NCBI RefSeq assembly: GCF_050948175.1 | Contig: NC_135199.1 | Span: 3,662,501 to 3,726,500 of the forward strand | From: Xylocopa sonorina | Taxonomy: Eukaryota; Arthropoda; Insecta; Hymenoptera; Apidae | Reading direction: 5' to 3' | DNA length: 64,000 nt | Translations under genes and position numbers: made by a program | The notes under the pieces: model-generated | What the model saw: only the letters and a program-made list of their open reading frames with translations | Database searches by the model: none | Told to the model about the DNA's origin: nothing | In this document: piece after piece, positions 48,963 to 60,489 of the stretch | How positions within the stretch are numbered: position 1 is the first letter of the stretch | Layout: the number at the start of each line of letters is the position of its first letter

Positions 48963-51900
48963 CGTCGGGTCTAATTTACCATTTTGCCTGGCAGGATGTT
49001 GATCGTTCCCTCGAAGAATCGCACGATACGCGCTGATAAGCGGCGAACTTTAAAGGAACGCTGTTTCCGGGGCGAACGTTTTCGTGTGCGACGCTCTCTA
49101 TCGCGATTAGAATCTAGGGATAGACGTCGCGCAGTTGGTCGTTCGGTAACATCTGCTTGCAAAATTGCTGGTGGAAGAAAACGAGCTGCGAAGATGATAT
49201 CGACGGATCCAAAATTGGGAGAGAAGCTTTTATCTCGAATAATTGGGACGTGACGTTTTGTTGATGCAAAATATATTTTGCATCGTTTTCCGAAAACAGA
49301 AACGTTGACAATTGTGCCAAACTCTACAAGCTCTATTCCTCTTTTACACTTATTCCACTTTAAGATATAGTTTGACGAATACCATTATTGTTATTGATGA
49401 AGATGCAAAAAGTTATTAAAAGAATTGTTCGCCGCGTGAACGCAGATTTTCCTGGTTCGCGTCCAATTAATTTCCGAGCGCAGCTTCCATTCTACGAAAG
49501 CAAAGGGACGCGAGAGAGATGAGTCGATATCTCGTCATCGATGACGGAAAGAAGCGATGACATCGCGCGGACACACGCAAGTCTCTAGTGCAGCGTGCAT
49601 TGTGGCTCGAGGGGGTGCGTTTTCATGCTCCTGGGGGCGTGCAGCCAGCGACGGATGTTTATCCCTGGCGGGTGTCGAATACGCTTTTTTCGTCCTCGAG
49701 AATTGACAGGTAACGCGCTACGCGACGTTTGGTTCTTGCGTTTCGAGGACCGACATTTCGGCACCAACTTCTCATCGATAAGCCCGCGATTTCTCCCTGA
49801 CTGATGGACGATGTTCGATAAACCGGAAGAATGAAAAATTGAACGTCGACGTGTCGATGTTCGTAGCGGAAAAGTTGGTACCCGATGAAGCGAGTTCTTG
49901 CCTCGTGATTTATTGTATTTGTCGAACCGATCGATGAAATCGAAAATAGTGCTTTCAGCGCGCGCATGCACAGTTCGTGTGTCACTTGTTTTTTCAATGA
50001 GAAAAATTCATTAAAAGTGTTGAGATTAAAGTAATATCCTCAATCAGGTGCAAAGCTATTTTTAATATAATTTCTTCTCTCCTCGCGTACCGTTCGTTGC
50101 TTCAAAGGAAACGTAACAGAGTCAGGACTATAAGCTCTTTCGCGAGATGCAGCGCCGCAGGCAGGACGTTAAGAAGCAACGGCGCGACGAGACACCCGGG
50201 AGCATCAAATGTGTCCTCGTATACTTGTTTCCGAGTCAGAATTAAACTAATGTGCCTCTTTAGAAAACAAAGAGCGCGGTTCCTCGCGCGATTTCTGCTT
50301 GCCTCGGCAACGAGTCTATAATTATATTTCCCTCCGTGTTTCGCTCCTCCGTGCGCTTTCGGGATTTCTGTTGGACCTTTTGCAGAGGAGCGCAGGCCTC
50401 GCTCGCATACGCAGACGATTCGAAATAAACGAACCGATCGAACGACCAGCCGGCGTCCGAATTTCCGCGGATCGAACCGCGAACTCAGATTTATCCGTAT
50501 TTAAAAGGTATTAAATATATAGAATGTATAGACACGTGAATATCTCGTACCTTTTACGCTTAGCTTGATTAAAAAATTTCGGAAATTCGCCGGAAATTCA
50601 ATTTCACATAGCTCTTTCGCATTTGATCTAAAAAAAAGCTCGTAAAATATTCACAGCCATGAATAAAATACGATCGAAGGGAATTCGTTCTGACGAATTC
50701 CTGGTTCGTCCCCCCCAATGCATGAGAGATCGATGTTTGCCTGTAGATTTCCGTTTGCCACGACCGAGTGTCTCCATTACCGAAACTCTAATTGGGGTTG
50801 AACCGCAACCGGTGGTGAGATTATAGAGCGCGAGGGCAGTGTACACATAGTAATAGGCACCTTTAGATCGCGTTTCTGCGTCGGGACGATAATGGAAGCC
50901 AAAGAGACGCTCGTTAGGGCCAGGTTCGAGCAAAGTGCGTGCCTCTCGAGTTGTGTTTGACCGTTCCCGGCCGATCGATCCATTTGCCGTGGCTTTAGAT
51001 TTCGTGTAAACGCGGCTTCGGGTCAAGGCTACGGAACGCATTGCCGATGGAATAAGCGTGTTTGTTCGTCGTTCGTTCCTTTGCATACGTTCTTCGAGCC
51101 AAGGGTTCGAGCGTGCGGTATTTGCTCGAAAAAATATTTAATCGGAGGTAACTTCAGTATTTTTCGAAAGGATTTTTAGAGAAATAAAATTTAATTCACT
51201 GTCGTTCACGATCATTCTTTCCAAAGTGAAAATATATTTGTCGACACCAACATACATATATAGGTAGTGTCTGTATAAATAGGTAGAATAATTGAGATAA
51301 ATCTGTGATCATTTTGCATGGCATGAATAGTATCGAGATTGCATGACTCAATGTAAAGATTCGAGTTTTCTGTAATTTCTTGGAATATTTGCCGACGCAA
51401 ACCATGTCGGAAATAATTCTTGCAAAGTGACGCTTCCATTAATCAATTATAAAGTGGGCACGAATAACCTTCGCTTTCGTATTCGCGAAATGTACGATAC
51501 AATTTCCCCAAGCTTGTTCTTCTTTTATTTCGTTACGTAACCCGGGTATAAAGCGCGCACAGCGATTGCAGAGACACTAGCGTAGAGGATTTACCTTTGT
51601 GCTTCCTTTTTTAACAAAACGAACACGGTACGACGTTTCCACGGAGATTTGTAGACCTATAAAACGCTTTCGATCGAACGCATTCGCTTGAATAAACGGT
51701 TCACCGGGTTTCTCTATTTTTCTTGGTCAATTGTCAATTTCGAAAAGACGTTTTACCCTGCACGCCGCATTTCAGCCTTATCCGCCTCATTTCGCTTCAT
51801 TTCGTTCGCTGCAATTTTGCACTGCGCGGGAGACAACAGTTTATTCAAATGCAAAATACGTTGCGACGATTAAGTACATTTGCGATTTCATGCATCAGCG

Positions 51901-54900
51901 TTCCGTACAGTTTTAATGAATAATGAAGAATATTATTTTTGTTCAGGATATTCGACATTTTCAGACTGTTGAACCATCATCGCGAATTCGTACGAAACAC
52001 TGCCAGGGGTTCATTATTATCACTCCATTGATCAAATATTATTTATGCAAATATTCGTTTCAGTTTATCGGCTCGCGTTTCATAATGTATGCATTTTTCA
52101 GCAGAGTTTAATTCAAATATTTTACCGAACTGTCCATGCTATCGGAAAAGAGTTAATAAATGAGCGCAAGACTCGAAGGATAATATAAACTCCGTTTTAA
52201 ATTAAACCGAAAACGATACTTTTAGGATAACATTTAAATCGATTAAAATCAATGTTTGCATTCAAATTGAATCCAGTCGACTGAATAAAAACGATAAATC
52301 TGTTCAGGAAGCGCACGCAAGAGAGACAGACTGGCGAGCATCGTAATTAAAAAAAGTGCCACGAAAGCATCTCGGTACACGTGTCCTCGCGTTGAGACAT
52401 TTTTCGAGTCAGGGAGGGCGCGGGGTTGTCAACGCGAAACGGTGAACTGGACACGGGCAATCGTCGACGGAGGTTCGCCCGCATCCACCCCCTCGGTTAC
52501 GCAGGTTCGTGTAGGTGCGTGAACGCACGAGCGAGCTCGAATGCGGCACCTGAACGAACGCATCTGCTGGTCCAACGAGTCCTGTCGGGCCTCCACGATC
52601 CCCGTTCACCAGCCCGCGGGGGGTAATTCGACCCCCGTGAGTTGTTACGTCGGCTTGCTGGTTTCGAGGGTCGCATCGGGTGCAGCTGGGGTCGCGCGAA
52701 CAAGTCGACTCGTTTCGTTCGCGGAGGAAAGTATGGGAGAGGTGCAAGGAAAATTCAAAAGAGAGAAACCGATGGTAGGTTCCTTGCGGTGGATGCTATC
52801 GTGTCCCTTTTCTTTATGCGCGTGTTGCGCGGTATTCGAGGGGGTGAAATACGGTAGAATGGGTTTGGTGCGTTCCAGGTAGAACGAAATACATTAGACA
52901 GTTGTATATTGTTCCGGTTGAAAGTGTATAGAGGCTGTTGTTTCGTACTTTCGAGGAACCAGTAAATGCACTTTTGAAAATAGTTCTGTTGGGATTTTAA
53001 TTGGTAGGCGATATGTAATTTTACTTCGCTGTATGTTCGTTGGAATGGGGTAATCTTATTACGACAGTATGCACTGTACATTTAATGGCCGTTTTGTGCG
53101 TCGACACATTTAGGGACAAGATTCCGTTGCGGCCACTGCGAGAATCGCATGAGAGATTATACAAGGTAGAACGACGCATCGGTGCATCGATGCGGTTCCG
53201 TCTTTAATTAAATTCGCCCAAAGCCGGGACGCCGTTCGTTAAATCCTTTTAATTAAGCTCGTTTAATCAGCAGGCGCTGTAGCAGACTGAAAACGCGCTA
53301 ACAATCTCCGTGATTATATTTACTTTCATCCTACCAATATATCGCGCAAGTTCTTGCCGCAGACCGGAGAACAAATGATTTTTTTTTACAACGCGGAATA
53401 ACGTTACGTTCAACGCAATTGTCACAGAAATATCGTTGAGATTTCCTTATGTTACGTAAGCAGCGATTAAAAAAGTTTATCATTAGCTCCAACGACTTTT
53501 AATCGAAATAACATTGTTCTGATGTACTCGGTTAATCAACTTACGGAAGTTAAATGAGAGGGAAAGGCAAAAGATTCGAAGGAGGAGAACTAAAGAAGTA
53601 GTTAAGGATCAAGCCCGAATCGAATCGAGCCGGACGAAATTTGGCCATCGCGGGGCAACCCATTCTGCAACCCGTGTCCTCCTTATCCTATCTCTGGCGT
53701 GGTGTTCGCAGGACGATTTCCTCGCGGCATTGCGCAGGAAAAGGCATCCACCGTGGTCCTGTGTTCCTGCGGGAACAGGCAGAATCGATAGCCGCACATG
53801 CGCGTGTTGGACGCAGAGGGAACCAAAGGGGAAGGAGGCGGATAGAAAAGGAGAGAGATAGCTGGTTTCTCCTCTCGTTCGTTCACGTCGTGGAGGGAAT
53901 CGAGAGGGCGAGGGGAACCGAAGAGCCGACCGGCTCCACGTTGAATCCCTCGCGGATCAGCATCCAGTGCTCGCAATACCACGCCAGTAGCGATCACGCC
54001 GGTCGCCCGTGTCCACTTCGGCCCGTCCACCCTCGAGCCTCGATCGTGACCCGCGCGATCGACCTAAATTTCTCTAGCTATCGCTGCTGGTCTGGAGGCT
54101 CTTCCCGCTTCGGAACGCTTCGAACTGGACGGGCGATCTATGTGATTTTTTACGCGTCGAATCAGACGATCCTGCGGATCCAACGTCGCTCCAAAGTGAA
54201 ACGCATGAGGGATGAAGAATTTTAGACGTAGATTTCGGTGACTCCGCCTCGATGGATCCTCGTGATCGATGATCGCGTCGATCGAGACGGCTTCGATGCG
54301 TCGCAGGCCGTAGACGTCTTGTCGGCGGCGAAAAGTTTTCTTTGAAGAATCATCGAGTGAAATCGAGCGAGCCGCGCGATGTGAACGATTCTTCGGCGGA
54401 TTGTCCCATCGCCGGAAATCGCGTACGCTGTAGGAGGCGGGAGGAAGTACGAGCGGACCGATGATTCCATTGGCCTGGTCACGGGAGAGGAGCTCGAACA
54501 CTGCTGCGAACGGAGGCCCATGACGGCCAGCCGATCCCCGCGATGACTATCATTAAGCGATCGTTGGGCCAGGTTCAAGGACTGTCGTTGCCCACGACGC
54601 GATCTTACCCTCCCCTTCGTGGCGGAGTCTTTGATCCTTAAGGCCGACCGGGGATCGCGATGGAATGCGAACTATGGGAGTTAAAAAATACACAACCGAC
54701 TCCCTATCGTTTCTGAGTCGATGCAAAACGAACAAGTAACGACACCCTTTTTTTCTTGTAATCGCAAGATGGATGATCGACCGGTCCGTAACTCGTTTCT
54801 CGAGCTTCTATGGGCCAGATTGTTTTACGATCGCATGAATTATATCTGGGACAATCGCCTGTTCGTCGTGCCGCGCGAATTGTGAGAGAAAATCGGCGGA

Positions 54901-56928
54901 GGAGAAGCGATACTCTTGAACATCGAGGATGCTGTGAGATAAGAGCAAGGATTGCCGAGGAAGAAAGTGACCAGGAGGCAGAAGAAGCTTCCCAGGCCGC
55001 CAGATGGACAGGTTCTTCCGATGGAAAAGCCATAAGGCGCAAGTGGACGTGAGTATGCACCGAGGAACACGGGAATTTACAATTGATTACGTGGATCGCT
55101 GAGTTGGCTCCATAGGACGGGCCTAAACGGTCTCATAGCGTAGAATGAAGGACTCACGCGAGAGACACGACGGGGTAGACAGGGATGTAGTTGGCAAGAG
55201 GAGGGCTACAGGGAGTGGAAGATGAAATTATGCATGTATTAGGAGACTTGGGTTAAGCGGGCTCTTTCAGGTGGAACGAGTTCCGAGAAATTGTAACTCG
55301 CCGCGAGTTCCTCCGTACTCTCTGTGAACGCGTAGGACTATGCCTACCTAAACCGGTTTTCCGCGGTCTAAAACACTCGCTTGCGCGTAATACACGACCA
55401 TCTCGTGAAAAGTCTGTCTGAATGGACCAGATATTTTCTTGTCGATGCGAATTCTTAGCGATCGGGCAGGAAACATTGCAATAAATCGATCGACCGTCGT
55501 CTACCCTTTAATTCACGTTGGAAGTTGAAATCTCTGTGTTTTGTGCACAGCTGAGTCACGGTAAGAAATGCGGGGATATTCGAAGCATTAACGGAGACTA
55601 AATTACTTGGCGAAAGCATCCGGTCGCGACACCACGAAATCCTGAAAAATGTCTCCTGAAGAACCACCGCGGGAGTCGAACAAAGACCGCACCGTCGTCG
55701 CGGTGAATTTCGTTATTGAAAAAACCGTGGTGAAACAACGCCTTGGCACGAGACGCTGTTGCGATAAAAGAGCAGGGGGTTGGGGTACCCCTGGACGGAG
55801 ACGAATCACGTATTTTTCACGCGGAGGCCAGTGTCTCCGCGTCCGGAGCCAAGAAGGGGATTAAATACACTCGAGATATTTTTTTCCCTTCGCTGGCGAA
55901 TCCTGGGAGCGTCGTTCGTCAGACTTTTTCTTGAAACGTGACCACCCGCTTCTGCCTCATTGTAACACCCTTAATCCGGTCTTGAGTCGGCTGAGAACGA
56001 GCACTCTAACCCGGAATTCGTCGATCTTACGGATACGGTCGATGGGTTTCCGCGCGGTACCTTAGGTTTAGGGGTCGAGCCACTTTCTACGCGTCTCAAG
56101 CGTCAACGGGGGTTGCAGAGAATGTTTAATATATTGCTCGACGGGCGCGAGAGCCGCATACGGGCGGCGCACCTGCATTTTTCTGAGAGCGGTTTCATCT
56201 CGCGTATACGGGTGACAGGCTTATTTCCTGACAATTTTACAGCTGTCCTCGTCGGGGACATGTTTCTTACTTAAGCTTGGCAGCCGATGCGCCGAAATAT
56301 TCACCGGCACGTGATGAATGCGATATCTGCAATATCTCCGATGGCTTCGTGCCTCCATTGGGCGCATCCGCTTCGATTAATCATGCCGGTGGATCGAACG
56401 GGGTATGGACGTTTGCCTTTGCGTCAGCGTCAATGAAGATATACTGCAATTAAAACACGTGAGAGGGATAGGGTGATACACTCTTGTTTTATCTCGGTTT
56501 AACTACACGATGACAAATGTTAATTCTCGCACGTTTCAAATATTTACTTTATTTCTTTCGAACTTTTCATTCGAGAGATTCGACAATCGAGAAACAGCTC
56601 GACCAGAAAAGTAAACTACGAAATGCATTTCTATGATTGAAATTTTTTGTAATTTCCACCACGCTGGTCGAGTTTACGCGAACCATCGTTACGAGTATCC
56701 TCGTGAAACTTTTTTAAACGTTCTTCACAGTCGTTTCCTCGCATTGTTTGCACGACGTTTACGTTCGTTCCTTCGAGCCGGTTCAGCCTCGAAAGTTTCA
56801 CGGTTTCGAGCCGAGGAACAACCGCAGCGTCGAATCGAGGAAAGCTCGAGCGAGTACGCGCGTTTTTATCGCCGTGCAATAAAACCCGGCGAGATGCCTC
56901 GCGGAGAATAAATTGGCGGTAAGGCAGC

Positions 56929-56930
<2 letters not shown>
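48963..56930 (+). other. Large intron, third part
   Basis: No supported gene. Exon-like candidates on the plus strand are ATG frames ending at GTGAGT donors at 52541-52636 and 54810-55048, discussed as observations. The stretch 51.1-52.3 kb is AT-rich, and 53.6-55 kb is GC-richer with overlapping long frames on both strands that I cannot identify. Confidence 0.45.
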
Positions 56931-56979
<49 letters not shown>

Positions 56980-56987
56980 CCTCTCTC
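56931..56987. repeat. (CT)n microsatellite, about 21 units
   Basis: The longest simple repeat in the window: an uninterrupted CT core at about 56936-56977, followed by CCGCCTCTCTC. On the minus strand it reads as alternating Arg-Glu codons in a chance frame. It lies 3.4 kb upstream of the shared exon. It is likely length-polymorphic. Confidence 0.9.
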
Positions 56988-57999
56988 ATTCTCTCCTCTT
57001 TAGCTTTGAACCGGGAAAAGCGTCGAGCCCTCGAGAGGGTAGCTGAAAGACCGAGAAAGCGGAGTCGGCTCGAGTCGAGAGTAAACTCACCTCTTTCCGC
57101 GAATAAACCGACACTCGGCGAGTGCGAGCCTCTCTGCTCTTTTCATTCGTGCCCCACCGACCGGAAGAGACCTCGTGGCCATGAAAAATTTAAGGCCACG
57201 GGCGCGCCCGCACCCCGGAGCCGCGCGCAAATTATTTCATCATCGGTCGAGAACGTCTCGAGGGACTTTCTCGCGGTCCCTCGAGTACGCGCCGGGTCTA
57301 ACTTCAAACTTATTCTTCTTGGAGTTCCGCTCTGCGAATTCGCTCGTATCGTTGGACACACATTCGCCAATTAGATCGATTTATTTCGCGTTCGAAGCAT
57401 TGACGATGGTGGAATTCAGTGACGCTTTGGACGGCGAAATAAGGATCGAAGGAACGAGTAAGAGTAAACTTGGGAAAAATTTCTTCAGAATTTTTATCGT
57501 GTACTCGTTAGGTATCAAGTAACCCCTTAAGGGCGATATCTACAGAAATAACTCGATCGTCCAGCTAAGCAATACGATACTTGAAAGGCAGCATAAATTA
57601 GACCAACTTATAACCCGGCGAACGTTATCGTTTGAAACGCACGGTAATCCCATTCCCCGGAATCGAGCAGAAACTCGATTCCCCGGCAGTCTCTCCGGCG
57701 GTAACCGCCGGATAAGATCCCAATCAAACGCAATTCCATTGCTCTCCCGTTGCTTCACTCCCACGCGGCATTTTCGCGGATCGTTCGCGGATCGATTAAC
57801 TCCTCTCGGCGAGGTGAAACGGTTCAGATCGGCGTACGGTTCCTCGAGAAATCGGCCGTTCCTCTATCGCGGCCTGGTATCTACCCCGTGCACGTCGATA
57901 ACACGGCTAAATATCCGTGACAATGCCCGCGCGAGATACGAGCGACGTAACCGTCCACGAGTTTCGCGTTACAGGAAGAGTCGGCTTATCCGGTCGAAT

Positions 58000-60389
58000 C
58001 TAATTGTTGTGCCTGTTGGCCGAATGGTGGTTACCGGGTCGTTCACCACATTCACACCCACACCGCTGCCGGCCGACTCGACCGGGGAAGCCACCGATGC
58101 AACGCGCGTCCCTCTCTGCTCTCGAGTACGCAAACCCTACCGATTTATCGGAGCTGATGCACCTCGGTGAACTCGAAAACGAGCTATTCGTATTTATTGC
58201 CAACTTTCCTTTCGTTCCTCGTCCGCAGCTCGACGTTAAAACCTCGCGGTATCGGTGATATCGTTCGACTTGGCGTCGAGCACAATTTTTCAACGATCGT
58301 TTTATCGTAACTCGCGCGATACGAATCACACGCGCAGCTTCGAAATGATATTAATGACCCTTCAGCTGCCGCCCAGTCAGCTAATTAATCCAAAACCAGA
58401 AATCCACGAGCATCGACCCGTGACACTGGCAGAGTCCCAGAAATCCATCGATGCCACGCAGCGAGAATACGTTTTTTTCGTTCGCTGCGGTTGAACAATG
58501 CAGTTGATCACTGTTCGTTACTAGCTTCGTCCACTTTGTCGAATCCATCGCGTAGCTGGGCCAAAGAGAACTTTGTATCCGCGGCCTTTTGGCATACATT
58601 CCGAAGACACCGGTGAATTCACCTACAATCCGAGCGTGTCTTGGAAACCAGCAACAGAGCAAAGGAACACAGCCAGCCTGTGAACACTCGAACGAGCTTT
58701 CACGCCTATTACAACCACTTGCCGAAGCGTCACCAGGCATTCGAAGCGACGCCACGGGAAGTTCACCCTATCGTTTGCAAGTCACCCGGCGCTTCCATTC
58801 GCTTCAGCCGTTCAGCCATCGAAGAGTCACCGATACACCGTCCCACGGGTTCTCCTGTGCCCTCCGGTACACACGGGCAAAGAGAGCCGGGGTCGCGGAA
58901 CAGCGGAGAGCGAGGCGGAGAGTAAGCGATCTATCGGGCGTAGCGAAACGTGTACACGGTGTACACACGGCGAGCCCAGTTTTCTCCTGTCCGTTGCAGA
59001 CTGTGTGCGCGAGTGTGTGCACGCTCGCGTGTTCCACGGTGCCGTGGGCATTGTGTGCTCACCCGTTGTGGAGCTGTTGCTTGATTAACCGCCGTAGAAC
59101 GCCGCGCGTACATACACGGCCGAACGGGCAACTCGGTTCTCGCATTATTTACGGCTAATGGCTCAAAACGCGGAAGTACGTTGGCTGCGCGCCACCGCGA
59201 GAGAAGCGCTCTCGCCGGGCCTCTTTCTGAGCGAGTGCCGTTTTTCAAAATGCCCCCTCTTTGTCGCGATGCAAATTAGAAATCTATTATGGAAAGTTAG
59301 ACGCTCGTTGAACTTGGCAATTTTATACTGGAACGTAATCGAGGAAAGTTCGGTTGAAAAAAGTCACGATTACCCAAACGAAACTGTAGATCGTTGGAGT
59401 TCCATTGCAAGCGAAACACGCCCCTTTCTCTGCACCTCTGAAACGAACACATTCGAAAGGGAGGCTCGCAACCGCCCTGCGCCACCTGAAACACAAACTT
59501 TCGCCGTGCGAAGAGGCGCCCCTTAAGAGGCAAGTTTCGCCACCTCCAGGCTACAATACACAATCGCCACCGAAAAGCCTCCGCGTCGTTATCATCGCAC
59601 GCACGCGGCTGCGAAACAATCGAGCCGCCTGCGAGCCTTCCGCTGTTCTCCTACATCAGTCTCTCCCCCGTTAACTCCACATTTCACTCGGGACGGTTCC
59701 TATTTCGCAGCGAAGTGACAACGCGTCGAGGACGTGTCGGAGCGCGGTCTAGCAATTTCGTCGCGTCGTGCGAGCGAGCGGCGCGGGCGATCGATCGACG
59801 CACGGCGCGGAATCGTTGGCAGAAAGTTGGCCGAGCGGCTCGACGGCCTAGCGCGGTGTCGAGACCGTAAAAGGATCTACGAGAGGATTACGGATCGACC
59901 GTGTTGCGGCTGCGAATATGTCGATAACACGCGAGGGTCGACGAGGATTCAGCTCGCGTTTACGCCTCTGTTTCCGTTCACGGGGATTCGTCGCGGTGTT
60001 TCCTTCGTGATACGTGCTCGGTTATATCGACACCTTTTCTACCGGTGGTGAACGATTTATTTATGCGCTGGCCACGGCTGGGTGCAGACGGCGGAAAGGA
60101 AGCTTCGTGCGACTTTATTCGGGATTAAATGTAGCCGAAGAGATATATGTGTTGGAGAATAAAATCGAACGAATGAGTTTTGAGGAAACGCGTAAATAAA
60201 AAGTCTAGTACGATACAAAAGCGGATGAGAAACATTGAAACATAAGTTACGATCACACGAGGAAGGTAACTGGAATTGCAGCACATATTTCTTCCCTTAT
60301 GAGACAAGAAGCTCCCTAATATTTCGTCGTTCGCGAATCTATATAGAAAAGGACGCGATCCCTAACGCTTCCATGAATTGATGTTCTAG
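58000..60389 (+). other. CpG-dense end of the large intron before the shared exon
   Basis: This block is richer in CpG and in GTGTG/CACAC words than the DNA around it. It contains a 17-bp palindrome made of two GTGTACAC units at 58950-58966. It ends with CTAAC (60363-60367) and the AG acceptor at 60388-60389. It could hold an extra promoter serving a short isoform that starts at the internal Met (60474), but I see no clear core promoter elements. Confidence 0.3.
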
Positions 60390-60489
60390 GGTCTGGACAA
60401 TGTGAGCTCAGCGACCCTCAGGCCTTTCAACTCGGACATCAACACGCCCAGGATCGATAGCTATAGGTTCTCCATGGCGAACCTGGAAG
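60390..60489 (+). CDS. pico: Shared internal exon of the MRL-like gene (SYRFS motif)
   Basis: This 100-nt exon encodes 33 codons plus one base, beginning GLDNVSSATLRPFNSD and ending RIDSYRFSMANLE. The AG at 60388-60389 follows TTCT, and a CTAAC branch-point-like element sits at 60363-60367. The in-frame codon just before the exon is TAG, so the frame must come from an upstream exon. The donor is GTAAGC at 60490, in phase 1. SYRFS followed by NL is shared with the N-terminal region of vertebrate lamellipodin (SYRFSIYNLNE), and in that family a VDLDALMADL-type segment comes next. I could not find that segment in the remaining 3.5 kb, so the next exon is probably outside. The internal Met at 60474 (codon 29) could start a shorter isoform. 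This is the best-supported coding segment in the window. Confidence 0.68.

Noticed and set aside
51547..51553. TATAAAG box with GC flanks
   Set aside because: Similar TATA words occur at 7091, 32636, 37908 and 38786; the number is about what chance predicts and nothing downstream supports a gene.
53641..54578. Overlapping long frames on both strands (194 codons plus; 145 and 118 codons minus)
   Set aside because: Three mutually incompatible readings, the longest starting at TTG rather than ATG, none matching a known protein.
58589..59158. 189-codon plus-strand frame
   Set aside because: Starts at TTG, is Arg/Cys/Ser-rich, and lies in a GTGTG-rich CpG block; no coding evidence.
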